Shown here: positions 8,964-17,250 of the stretch, in pieces | Layout: each line of letters opens with the position of its first letter | Numbering within the stretch: position 1 is the first letter of the stretch | NCBI RefSeq assembly: GCF_040543805.1 | Contig: NZ_JBEUMS010000012.1 | Location: 124,001 to 188,000, forward strand | Source: Arcicella rosea | GTDB taxonomy: Bacteria; Bacteroidota; Bacteroidia; Cytophagales; Spirosomataceae | Length of the DNA: 64,000 nucleotides | Direction: 5' to 3' | The notes under the pieces: model-generated | Told to the model about the DNA's origin: nothing | Seen by the model: the letters and a program-made list of their open reading frames with translations, nothing else | Databases searched by the model: none | Program-made: the position numbers and the translations under genes

Positions 8964-9262
8964 ACTTTTTTTGTGATTTTTTTACTTTTTGTTTTTTTAT
9001 TGAGTACGAAATAATCCATCCAAGCATTTGTTATGTAAGATGAATAGGTTTCTACAACTTTCAATGCTTCTTTCCTTTGCTTTTCAGGTAAAGGTTCAAT
9101 ACCAGCAACTTTCCTATGCTCAATTGAAATTAGATTTCCATCATCAAAAAACAGTTCAAAAACACTTTCATATTCATTGTACGATACATGAACATGTATT
9201 GGTAAATGTTCGTTCGAATAGAAGTAGAAAACAAATCCAAAATATTCTAAAATTTTAGGCAT
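8960..9262 (-). CDS. DUF4160 domain protein
   Basis: A 100-residue protein from the ATG at 9262 (MPKILEYFGFVFYFYSNEH), the start that fits the DUF4160 family; a longer frame starts at 9358 but its first 32 residues do not resemble the family. The motif PIHVHVSYNEYE with its closely spaced His residues is the DUF4160 hallmark. The C-terminus ends in a lysine-rich tail. It is the first gene of the pair with DUF2442. Confidence 0.87.
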   Translation of the reverse strand: MPKILEYFGFVFYFYSNEHLPIHVHVSYNEYESVFELFFDDGNLISIEHRKVAGIEPLPEKQRKEALKVVETYSSYITNAWMDYFVLNKKTKSKKITKKV

Positions 9263-9449
9263 ATCATTGAAATTATGTAGTTGAAAACATTTGTTACGTA
9301 GAGCGTGTTTTTCTTTTAAAATTAATAAAAGTGATTGATTTTTAATCGTTAAAAACACTTTTAGTAAGAATATAATTTTAAAAATAATCTCCTTTTTTTG
9401 TAATTACACCGATACTCATCCGACTAACTATTGTAAAACCTCGTTTGCG

Positions 9450-9950
9450 TTGAACCAAATCATAGAAAATCAATTTGTTGAACTCATCAAAATTCATCAA
9501 GGCATCGTGCATAAAGTGTGCGGGATGTATCGTCGTGACCCAGATGACCGCAAAGATTTGTTTCAAGAAATCGTGATTCAACTCTGGAAAGCCTTTCCAA
9601 AATTTAGACAAGAAGCAAAGGTTTCAACTTGGATTTATCAAATAGCATTGAATGTAGCCATTTCTGATTTTAGAAAAGAAAGTAGAAAACCGATTCGTGT
9701 TGAATTGTCGGAGACTTTTGCAAATATTTCTGATAATCAGTACGACTATAGTTTTGAAGAAAAATTAAAAGTATTGTATCAAGCCATCGACCAACTTTCA
9801 GAGGTAGAAAAAGCCATCATGATGTTATATTTTGAAGAGAAAAGTAATGAAGAAATTGCAGAGATTATCGGGATTAGCCAAAATAATGTAAGAGTAAAAA
9901 TGACTAGAATCCGAGAAAAACTAAGGACTTTGATGGCAAATGCCAAGTAG
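9450..9950 (+). CDS. RNA polymerase ECF sigma factor
   Basis: A 166-residue sigma-70 family ECF factor. Region 2 covers VELIKIHQGIVHKVCGMYRR, DRKDLFQEIVIQLWKAFPKF and STWIYQIALNVAISDFRK; region 4 covers LSEVEKAIMMLYFEEKSNEEIAEIIGISQNNVRVKMTR, split by a short linker. The start is a TTG at 9450, because no upstream ATG is in frame and the next ATG (GMYRR) would remove part of region 2. The gene 40 bases downstream encodes a membrane protein that may be its partner. Confidence 0.92.
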   Translation: MNQIIENQFVELIKIHQGIVHKVCGMYRRDPDDRKDLFQEIVIQLWKAFPKFRQEAKVSTWIYQIALNVAISDFRKESRKPIRVELSETFANISDNQYDYSFEEKLKVLYQAIDQLSEVEKAIMMLYFEEKSNEEIAEIIGISQNNVRVKMTRIREKLRTLMANAK

Positions 9951-9990
9951 TTTCACATTTATTTTAAGATTAATATTCTAAATACAAAAG

Positions 9991-10593
9991 ATGGAATTAG
10001 ACGAATTAAAAAATATTTGGCAACAAACATCCCTTGAAAGTATTTCTTCTCAAGTAATTGGCAATGATGAGTTTTTGGCAATGATGAAGGGAAAATCAAA
10101 TGCTACGATTGCAAAATTGAAAAGAAATTTAACGCTAGAAATTTTAGTTAGCATTTTGTTTTTGCCTGTATTCTTGTACTTCATTTTCTTCACGAATGTT
10201 GCTGTTTTTCATAAGTATATATGTTCAATATTGATTTTTACGACGGTGGTTACTTTAGTTATTTTTTGGGTAGAATATCGTTCGCTTCAAGCATTTGAAA
10301 CAAGATTAGATTTAATTACGTCATTGAAAATTACTGTAAAGCAATTTTCGAAATTCATTCGTATCTACATGATTATCAATTATATCTTACTTTTTCCGAT
10401 GATGTTTTATGGCTTAATTGTAGGTTTAGAACTCAACGGAGAAACATTATCGCTAAAGTTTTTACTCATCAATACCATAATTATTTCACCTTTAGGCTAC
10501 TTTTGGGTTAAGTTTTATATCCGAAAAGTATATGGACAGCATTTGGATAAATTAAAAAACTGTTTGACTGAATTAGCAGAAACGGCTGATTAA
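9991..10593 (+). CDS. Putative membrane partner of the ECF sigma factor
   Basis: A 200-residue protein beginning MELDELKNIWQQ, with about 45 soluble residues, then four hydrophobic segments (about residues 48-66, 72-90, 124-145, 153-170). No zinc-binding anti-sigma motif (HxxxCxxC) is seen. Short cytosolic N-termini starting like this are common in Bacteroidota genes next to ECF sigma factors, so a role in holding the sigma factor is plausible but inferred only from position. Confidence 0.7.
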   Translation: MELDELKNIWQQTSLESISSQVIGNDEFLAMMKGKSNATIAKLKRNLTLEILVSILFLPVFLYFIFFTNVAVFHKYICSILIFTTVVTLVIFWVEYRSLQAFETRLDLITSLKITVKQFSKFIRIYMIINYILLFPMMFYGLIVGLELNGETLSLKFLLINTIIISPLGYFWVKFYIRKVYGQHLDKLKNCLTELAETAD

Positions 10594-10657
10594 AACAGGA
10601 AAATCTGAAAATAGATTAATTTTAGCAAGAAACAAAACCTTTAACATTCTTCAAAAA

Positions 10658-11533
10658 ATGGCAAATCCTATTAAATTTTTTATGATTTCTTTAGTTTTTA
10701 GCTTTTTGTACTTCGGTAAGATTTACGGACAAAAAGATGAAAAATCGTTATTATATGAAATTTCAGGAAATGGACTTTCACAACCTTCTTATGTGTTTGG
10801 TACAATTCATGCCATTTGTAAAGATGATTTTTTCCTTCCAGAAGTTGTTAAAAGTAAGTTTTCGGCATCTCAACAAATCTATTTAGAGATTGATATGGAC
10901 GATCCTTCGATGATGACTGAAATGCAAAAATACATGATGATGCCCGATGGCAAGACGCTGAAAACGATTATGTCGGAGCCTGATTATAAAAAAGTAGCCA
11001 AGTTTTTTAAAGATTCATTGAAAACAAATATCGCTTTTATGGATAGTATGAAGCCCTTTATTTTAAGTTCGATGACGATACCAAGTATGTTGGGCTGCCC
11101 GATGCAAAGCTATGAAGAGGTTTTTGTAAAGATGGCTCAAGAACAGAAAAAGGAAGTAAAAGGCTTAGAATTAGTAAAAGAACAATTTGATGCTTTGGAT
11201 AATATGGGAATGGAAAAGCAAGCGGATTTGATGTTGGTTAAAATGGTTGATAATTGGAGTTTGGGAAAAAGTGAATTGAAAACATTGATTAAAGATTATA
11301 AAAAGCAAGACATCGAAGCTTTGTTGAAAGATATGACCAGTTCTTCAACAGCCGATGCAGCTTTTGAAAAAGATTTACTAGAAAATAGAAACCGTAATTG
11401 GATTCCAAGAATGGCTACAATCATGAAAGAAAAACCTACTTTTTTTGGGGTAGGAGCAGGACATTTAGGCGGTGAAAAAGGAGTAATTGCTTTACTTAAA
11501 AAACAAGGTTATACGGTAAAAGCTGTGAAATAG
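10658..11533 (+). CDS. TraB/GumN family protein
   Basis: A 291-residue exported protein with a signal peptide (FFMISLVFSFLYFGKIYGQ). The N-terminal motif SYVFGTIHAICKDDFF has the GTIH signature of TraB/GumN proteins, and the C-terminal PTFFGVGAGHLGGEKGVIALLKKQGY the second family motif GAGHLxG. These proteins are related to the Tiki metalloprotease superfamily (EreA/ChaN-like), where these His residues coordinate metal. The substrate is unknown. A terminator follows. Confidence 0.9.
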   Translation: MANPIKFFMISLVFSFLYFGKIYGQKDEKSLLYEISGNGLSQPSYVFGTIHAICKDDFFLPEVVKSKFSASQQIYLEIDMDDPSMMTEMQKYMMMPDGKTLKTIMSEPDYKKVAKFFKDSLKTNIAFMDSMKPFILSSMTIPSMLGCPMQSYEEVFVKMAQEQKKEVKGLELVKEQFDALDNMGMEKQADLMLVKMVDNWSLGKSELKTLIKDYKKQDIEALLKDMTSSSTADAAFEKDLLENRNRNWIPRMATIMKEKPTFFGVGAGHLGGEKGVIALLKKQGYTVKAVK

Positions 11534-11585
11534 ATAGCAAATATTCAGTACTCTAAATATATTGATTACTATCTTTTTCGAAAAC

Positions 11586-11622
11586 AAAAACCTGTGAGAA
11601 TCTTCAAATTCCACAGGTTTTT
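11586..11622 (+). terminator. Terminator of the TraB/GumN gene
   Basis: AAAAACCTGTG pairs with CACAGGTTTTT and the stem is extended inward by GAAT/ATTC around a short loop; the right arm ends in a T run. It is followed almost at once by the next promoter box. Confidence 0.8.
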
Positions 11623-11623
11623 G

Positions 11624-11631
11624 TACTTTTG
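11624..11631 (+). promoter_or_regulatory. -7 box of the MOSC gene
   Basis: TACTTTTG fits TAnnTTTG and lies 18 bases before the ATG at 11649, directly after the terminator of the upstream gene. No clear -33 element is visible. Confidence 0.4.
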
Positions 11632-11648
11632 GGGAAACTAAAAATATT

Positions 11649-12497
11649 ATGCTTCAACTCTCTGAAATCTGGATTTATCCTGTAAAATCACTAGCTGGAA
11701 TTAGTCTTCAAAAAGCAAAAGTTACTGAAAGAGGATTAGAAAATGACCGCAGATGGCTTTTGGTAGATGAAAATGGACACTTCCTCACGCAAAGACAATA
11801 TCCTCAATTAGCACTTTTTCAAACTGCCATCGATGCAGCAAATCTTACAATTACGCATCGGAAAAACAACTCAGAAACCTTAAAAATAAGCCTTACTCCA
11901 ACAAATTATCATAAAAAAGTTAGTGTAAAGGTTTGGGACGATACAATCGATGACGCCATTGAAGTAAGTAACGAAGCCAATGAATGGTTTTCAAAAGCGT
12001 TGGAAATGTCTGTAAGATTAGTCTATATGCCTGAAAATAGTAGGAGAGAAGTTGATAAGAATTATGCAATAAGTGGCGATGAAATTACTTCTTTTTCGGA
12101 TGCTTATCCTTTCTTGGTTATCGGGCAATCTTCTTTAGATGATTTGAATAATCGTTTAAAAGAGCGTGTAAAAATGAATCGTTTTCGCCCAAATTTAGTT
12201 TTCAAAGGAGGCGAAGCTTATGAAGAAGAAAATTGGTACGAAGTTCAAATTGGGAAAGCTACTTTTTGGGGAGTAAAACCTTGTTCTAGGTGTATCATGA
12301 CTACGATAGACCAAGAGTCTGGTGAGAAAACAGGGAAAGACCCTTTATTGACGCTTTCGACTTATAGAAAAGCAGGAAAAAGAGTATTGTTTGGACAAAA
12401 CTTATTAGTGACCGTTCTTGAAAGTATTCAAATTGGCGATGCCATCAATGTAATTAGTACTAAAAAATTACCTCAATTTGAAATTGAAGTTTCATAG
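11649..12497 (+). CDS. MOSC domain protein (YcbX-like)
   Basis: A 282-residue protein with an N-terminal MOSC beta-barrel domain (LSEIWIYPVKSLAGISLQKA, ERGLENDRRWLLVDENGHFLTQRQYP) and a MOSC domain (about 120-275) including NRFRPNLVFKGGEAYEEENW, then PCSRCIMTTIDQESGEKT. The conserved Cys in PCSRC is the expected molybdenum-cofactor ligand of MOSC proteins. YcbX and mARC relatives reduce N-hydroxylated compounds. No partner reductase is adjacent, and no ferredoxin domain is fused, unlike E. coli YcbX. Confidence 0.92.
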   Translation: MLQLSEIWIYPVKSLAGISLQKAKVTERGLENDRRWLLVDENGHFLTQRQYPQLALFQTAIDAANLTITHRKNNSETLKISLTPTNYHKKVSVKVWDDTIDDAIEVSNEANEWFSKALEMSVRLVYMPENSRREVDKNYAISGDEITSFSDAYPFLVIGQSSLDDLNNRLKERVKMNRFRPNLVFKGGEAYEEENWYEVQIGKATFWGVKPCSRCIMTTIDQESGEKTGKDPLLTLSTYRKAGKRVLFGQNLLVTVLESIQIGDAINVISTKKLPQFEIEVS

Positions 12498-12548
12498 ATT
12501 ACTCCTTAGTTTTTATAGAATTAAGTAAAAGAGTACAACCTTAATAAT

Positions 12549-13793
12549 ATGACAGATTTATCACAGAAACAATCTCCTTACGAAGCCCTTAAATATCCCG
12601 AATTTGTAGCCTTCATTTTTGCCAATAGTTTTATTACAATGGCATTATTGATTCAAGAAGTAATACTTGGATATTCTATTTATAAAATCACTCACGACCC
12701 ACTCGCACTTGGTTTAATAGGTTTAGCAGAAGCTTTGCCTTATATTTCTCTAGCATTGTTTGGCGGACATTTTGCCGATAGAAGAAATAAGAAAACCATC
12801 ATGCAAATAAGTTTGGCGATTATTACGATATGCTCTGTGATATTGATTTGGGCAACAGACCCAGCAACTGGTCTGGAACAATCGAATATGTTGACGGTGA
12901 TTTATGGCGTAGTGATGTTAATAGGCTTTTCAAAAGGTTTTTATAGTCCAGCTTCAAGTTCATTGAATCCCTTTTTAATTCCAAGCGAAGTATTTGCCAA
13001 TGCTGCTACTTGGCAAAGTTCATTGTGGCAAGCTGGTGCTATTTTAGGACCTGGTTTTGCGGGCTTTTTATATGCTTATTTAGGACTTACGCATGCTTTA
13101 TGGTGTGTAGTTGGTGTTTTAGTCGTGGTAATGATACTTATTTCGATGATTACTGCTCCGCCAATTCCTCAACAAAATGAGCAAAAAGTAAACATCTTTT
13201 TCTCACTTCGTGAAGGCATTGAATTTGTTTTTAAAACAAAAATTATTCTTTATGCCATTTCACTAGATTTGTTTTCAGTACTTTTTGGTGGAGTAATTGC
13301 TTTGTTACCAGTGTATTCTGAAGATGTTTTGCATGTTGGTGCAGAAGGTTTAGGCATTTTAAGAGCTGCTCCTTCAATTGGTGCAGTATTGTGTATGATT
13401 ATAATGGTTTACATTCCACCATTAGGAAAAGCTTGGAGAAACTTATTATTATCAATTGCTGGTTTTGGTATCGCTACTTTAGTTTTTGCTCTTTCAACAA
13501 ATATTTGGTTGTCGGTTGTTGCGTTATTTTTTACTGGAGTATTTGATAGTGTAAGTGTAATTATTCGCCAAACAGTTTTACGATTCTTTACACCAGATGA
13601 AATGCGAGGAAGAGTATCAGCTGTAAACGGGATTTTTGTGAGTTCTTCTAATGAGCTAGGAGCTTTTGAATCTGGACTTTTAGCCAAATTGATGGGAACT
13701 GTTCCTTCTGTAGTTTTTGGTGGTGCTATGACTTTAATTATCGTTACAGTAGTCTGGATTCGCTCGAAAGAATTATTTAATTTAAAGCTTTAG
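12549..13793 (+). CDS. MFS transporter (EntS-like MFS_3 family)
   Basis: A 414-residue protein with about 12 hydrophobic helices. The loop 2-3 motif GGHFADRRNKKTIMQ and the FSKGFYSPASSSLNPFLIP region place it in the MFS_3 group with EntS/YbdA-type exporters, and FTPDEMRGRVSAVNGIFVSSSNELGAFESG matches the later signature. The substrate cannot be told. The gap of 51 bases from the MOSC gene allows cotranscription. Confidence 0.92.
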   Translation: MTDLSQKQSPYEALKYPEFVAFIFANSFITMALLIQEVILGYSIYKITHDPLALGLIGLAEALPYISLALFGGHFADRRNKKTIMQISLAIITICSVILIWATDPATGLEQSNMLTVIYGVVMLIGFSKGFYSPASSSLNPFLIPSEVFANAATWQSSLWQAGAILGPGFAGFLYAYLGLTHALWCVVGVLVVVMILISMITAPPIPQQNEQKVNIFFSLREGIEFVFKTKIILYAISLDLFSVLFGGVIALLPVYSEDVLHVGAEGLGILRAAPSIGAVLCMIIMVYIPPLGKAWRNLLLSIAGFGIATLVFALSTNIWLSVVALFFTGVFDSVSVIIRQTVLRFFTPDEMRGRVSAVNGIFVSSSNELGAFESGLLAKLMGTVPSVVFGGAMTLIIVTVVWIRSKELFNLKL

Positions 13794-13861
13794 TAGCAAA
13801 TAATGACATCTATTCATTAGGTAATAGGTAACAGCATGTTACTTTTATATTTAGGCAAGCA

Positions 13862-13897
13862 CATCCAATCACTATTTGCTAATCACCAATCACCAGA
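13862..13897 (+). repeat. AATCAC-type heptad-like repeat in the rlmF leader
   Basis: Repeated AATCACT/AATCACC units stand just before the rlmF start. Similar units in the same orientation relative to the gene precede the PepSY_TM gene (42371-42469) and the GH105 gene (55747-55794). Confidence 0.45.
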
Positions 13898-13902
13898 AAA
13901 AA

Positions 13903-14865
13903 TTGTCAAAAGAGTTAGAAAAAAATACTGTTGAGAAATCAAGCTTGCATCCTCGAAATCCGCATCGTTTTAGATATGATTTTAAAGGATTGATTACTAG
14001 TTTACCAGCATTAGCAAACTATGTTTTTAGGAATCAATACGATATTGAAAGTATAGATTTTGCCAATCCTATTGCCGTAAAAGTACTTAATAAGGCACTT
14101 TTGAAACATTTTTATGGAATTGATAATTGGGATATTCCAGCCAATTACCTTTGTCCACCCATTCCGGGGCGAGCAGATTATATTCATTATTTAGCAGATT
14201 TATTGGCGTCTTCTAATAATGGAAATATTCCAAAAGGAAATTCTGTAAGCGTATTAGATATTGGCGTTGGAGCAAATTGTGTGTATCCTATCATCGGAAA
14301 TCATGAATATGCTTGGCAATTTACAGGAGCAGATATTGATAAAAAAGCAATTATCTCGGCGCAAGCAATTGTGGAAGGAAATGAATCTTTGATAAATAAT
14401 GTGGCTTGTAGATGGCAAGCATCTTCCAAAAATATTTTTAAAGGAATCATCCAGTCTGAGGAGTACTTTGATTTGACTTTGTGTAATCCACCTTTCCATG
14501 CCTCAATGGCAGAAGCAAAAGCTGGAACAGAACGTAAATGGAAAAATTTAGGAAAGAGTAATAAAAATACGCTGAACTTTGGTGGACAAAACAATGAACT
14601 TTGGTGTGAAGGCGGAGAAGAAGCTTTTGTATCGAACATGATTGAAGAAAGCACAACCTTTGCTAATCAGTGTTTTTGGTTTACTTCACTCATCTCAAAG
14701 AAAACCACTTTGCCCAGAGCCTATTCTTTACTGAAAAAAGTAAAAGCTTTAGAAGTAAAAACCATTGATATGGCTCAGGGGCAAAAAGTAAGCAGAATAC
14801 TTGCTTGGACTTTTTTGTCGAAAAATCAGCAAGAAAATTGGCGAACAAATCGTTGGTCAAAATAA
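13903..14865 (+). CDS. rlmF: 23S rRNA (adenine(1618)-N(6))-methyltransferase RlmF
   Basis: RlmF methylates N6 of A1618 in 23S rRNA. The protein shows HPRNPHRFRYDFKGL near its start, the SAM-binding SVLDIGVGANCVYPIIG, the catalytic motif NPPFHAS and the GGQNNELWCEGGEEAFV block typical of RlmF. It is about 320 residues from a TTG at 13903 (reading MSKELEKN), a start close to that of E. coli RlmF; a TTG at 13876 is possible and no ATG is available. Confidence 0.93.
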   Translation: MSKELEKNTVEKSSLHPRNPHRFRYDFKGLITSLPALANYVFRNQYDIESIDFANPIAVKVLNKALLKHFYGIDNWDIPANYLCPPIPGRADYIHYLADLLASSNNGNIPKGNSVSVLDIGVGANCVYPIIGNHEYAWQFTGADIDKKAIISAQAIVEGNESLINNVACRWQASSKNIFKGIIQSEEYFDLTLCNPPFHASMAEAKAGTERKWKNLGKSNKNTLNFGGQNNELWCEGGEEAFVSNMIEESTTFANQCFWFTSLISKKTTLPRAYSLLKKVKALEVKTIDMAQGQKVSRILAWTFLSKNQQENWRTNRWSK

Positions 14866-14876
14866 AACCTGAAAGC

Positions 14877-15125
14877 TTATTTATTGATTGGAGAAGGTTT
14901 CTTGTCTTCTTTAGGTCCTCTAAGGTGAATCACTAAGCCATTTAAAAAATTTCTAAGGATTTGGTCACCACATGGTTTGAAATTTGGATGGTCTTCATTA
15001 CGAAACAAAGCACCAATTTCAGCTTTTGAAACCTTAAAATCGACCAAACTGAGAATTTCTACAATTTGATCATCTCTTAGTTGAAGTGCTACTCGTAGTT
15101 TTTTTAATATATCGTTGTTAGACAT
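14877..15125 (-). CDS. DUF1456 family protein
   Basis: An 82-residue protein that matches one DUF1456 module: MSNNDILKKLRVALQLRDDQIVEILSLV, then SKAEIGALFRNEDHPNFKPCGDQILRNFLNGL. E. coli YehS, about 156 residues, contains two such repeats; this protein has one plus a short tail. Function of the family is unknown. It converges with rlmF across an 11-base gap. Confidence 0.88.
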   Translation of the reverse strand: MSNNDILKKLRVALQLRDDQIVEILSLVDFKVSKAEIGALFRNEDHPNFKPCGDQILRNFLNGLVIHLRGPKEDKKPSPINK

Positions 15126-15168
15126 GGAATAATTGCGTAAATGATTTCAGAAGATTTGTTCTATTCAA

Positions 15169-15199
15169 CAAAGTTACCTCCTTCTCCTGATTTTTCAAT
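15169..15199 (-). promoter_or_regulatory. Promoter of the DUF1456 gene
   Basis: The minus strand reads ATTG (15196-15199), 19 bases, then TAACTTTG (15169-15176), a fit to the Bacteroidota -33/-7 pair. It lies 44 bases upstream of the ATG at 15125. Confidence 0.5.
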
Positions 15200-15353
15200 T
15201 GCTTTGCTTCTAAATGGGAGTTAATTTTGTGAATGAATTCCTAGAATAGAATAAAATCAATTTAATTGCTTAATTTTCAATCTTGTAGGAATTAAGTTTC
15301 GATAATAATTGTCTGTCATTCTCGTTTTTTTTACAGATTAATCAACTTTGTGA

Positions 15354-17174
15354 TTGAAGAAAAATTTACCCAAATCATCAGCAATAGTGTTTCATACTCT
15401 TCAAAAGACTTTTAGGGCTTATTTTATTGGTATTATACTTACATTGGGGCTTTCTACACAAATGAAAGCTCAGATTATGGATGCCTTTGTATTACAAAAA
15501 GATGGTGCTGGACTTTGCCCTGGAGGTCAGATAAGAGTTTTTATCGCCCCTAATGCTAATTATATAAAATATTATTGGGAAATACTTCGACCAAGTGGTT
15601 GGTCAGGTGTGGCAGTATCAGGTGTAAGTGGACCTTCATTAAGCCATAATGAAGCATTACCTTACAGACTTAGGGTTGAAGACGTAAATGGAATTACATA
15701 TTATTCTCAACAATTGAATGTGGTTTTATTAACACCTCCTCCGTCTATTATTACTCCTTCGCCTAATGTTACTCAGATTTGCCAAGGAGAAGATGTTAAA
15801 TTAGACGCTAATCCAATTCCTACTGTATTTTATAAATGGGAATATAATAATACCATTTTACCAGAGAATGGCTTAAGTATTACTGCTAGAAAAGCTGGTA
15901 CTTATAAACTCTCCGTTACAGACCAAAATAGTTGTACTACAGTATCCACTCCTTATACTTTAAGCTATTTTTCCTCACTGGTTGTTCAATTAAATACAGT
16001 ACCAACCATTTGTGATGTTAATGCTAGTCCTTTAAATCTTCAAGGCTCGCCAGCTGGAGGAGAGTACAGAGGAGTAGGAGTTACGGATAAAGTTCTGGGC
16101 ACTTTCAGCCCTTCAGTAGCAGGAGTGGGCGACCATGAAATAGAATATGCTGTAAGAAATAGTGGTACTTGTCCTGAAATTGTTGAAAAAATAAACATTA
16201 AAATTTCAGAGCCTAAAGCTATAATCAATAATAGTTTAAATAGAACAGACTTGTGTAATGGAGAATCTGTACTATTATCAGGAACGACAGGCTTTGCTGC
16301 TTATGAGTGGTTTTTGAATGGTAGTTCTATAAACACCATGAAGGATTTGACAGTAAGTGCAACGGGAGATTATTCATTAAAAGTAACAGATGCTGAAAAT
16401 TGTAGCAATACTTCTGCTCCAGTAAGAATTAAATTTTTTACTGCGAGTGCAACTTCAATGGATGCTGTGGCTTCTGTTTGTGGAACAAATTATTCGCCCA
16501 TTACTTTGAATGGAGCGCCATCTGGAGGAATTTTTACTATTGATAATTTACCTGCTACCGTTTTTGATTATAAAAAATTAAGCTTTGGAAAGCATGTTAT
16601 TAATTATAAAGTAAACGGCGTTTTAACTTGTTTGAATGGAGAAAGTAGTCAAGAAGTATATATTTCACCTTATCCGAAAATAGATTTAGGGAATGATATT
16701 TTTTTAGGAAAAGGTAATGCTGTTACACTGAAAGGTTATATCGGAAACGATTATACTTATAGATGGTCGCCAAGTAATGATTTGGATAATCCTAATATTG
16801 CAAATCCTTTAGCTTCGCCAATGCAAACGAGTGAATACATTCTTTCTGTGACGAATGATAGAGGTTGTGAATCAAAAGATACAATCAAAATCAATGTTTA
16901 CGATAAAGTATATGTGCCAACGGCTTTTTCACCTAATGGAGACGGACAAAATGATTTGTGGGAATTATCTGGCATCAATAATTATCCTGATGCAGAAATA
17001 CAAGTATTTGACCGTTGGGGAAGTATAGTCTTTTATTCAAAGGGAAATTATTTGCCCTTTGATGGAACAAATGCTGGTAACCCGCTTAAAGAAGGTACTT
17101 ATATTTATAAGATTTATCTATATCCCAATCATCCCATTTTTCAATATAATGGTACTTTGACGATTATGCGTTAA
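15354..17174 (+). CDS. T9SS type B (gliding motility-associated C-terminal) surface protein
   Basis: A 606-residue secreted protein starting at a TTG (15354) followed by a signal peptide (IILTLGLSTQMKAQ). The body has Ig/PKD-like repeats with paired Cys, for example TQICQGEDVKLDANP, DLCNGESVLLSGTTG and STPYTLSYF/SAPVRIKFF ends. The last 80 residues are the CHU_C domain: YVPTAFSPNGDGQNDLWEL, IQVFDRWGSIVFY, KEGTYIYKI, which directs export and anchoring by type IX secretion. An adhesin-like role is inferred. It is transcribed alone and ends at a strong terminator. Confidence 0.9.
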   Translation: MKKNLPKSSAIVFHTLQKTFRAYFIGIILTLGLSTQMKAQIMDAFVLQKDGAGLCPGGQIRVFIAPNANYIKYYWEILRPSGWSGVAVSGVSGPSLSHNEALPYRLRVEDVNGITYYSQQLNVVLLTPPPSIITPSPNVTQICQGEDVKLDANPIPTVFYKWEYNNTILPENGLSITARKAGTYKLSVTDQNSCTTVSTPYTLSYFSSLVVQLNTVPTICDVNASPLNLQGSPAGGEYRGVGVTDKVLGTFSPSVAGVGDHEIEYAVRNSGTCPEIVEKINIKISEPKAIINNSLNRTDLCNGESVLLSGTTGFAAYEWFLNGSSINTMKDLTVSATGDYSLKVTDAENCSNTSAPVRIKFFTASATSMDAVASVCGTNYSPITLNGAPSGGIFTIDNLPATVFDYKKLSFGKHVINYKVNGVLTCLNGESSQEVYISPYPKIDLGNDIFLGKGNAVTLKGYIGNDYTYRWSPSNDLDNPNIANPLASPMQTSEYILSVTNDRGCESKDTIKINVYDKVYVPTAFSPNGDGQNDLWELSGINNYPDAEIQVFDRWGSIVFYSKGNYLPFDGTNAGNPLKEGTYIYKIYLYPNHPIFQYNGTLTIMR

Positions 17175-17187
17175 GATGGTTGATTTA

Positions 17188-17228
17188 ACAAAAAAGGGTT
17201 TCAGAACTGTTCTGAAACCCTTTTTTGT
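17188..17228. terminator. Bidirectional terminator between the T9SS gene and gcvP
   Basis: A near-perfect 19-bp inverted repeat (AACAAAAAAGGGTTTCAGAA and its complement) with a tiny loop. The A run on the left and T run on the right make it usable by both converging genes. Confidence 0.92.
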
Positions 17229-17250
17229 TAAAAGTATATTTGTATCAGTA

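Noticed and set aside
9378..9611. 77-codon minus-strand frame
   Set aside because: Lies over the start of the ECF sigma gene and shows no motif of its own.
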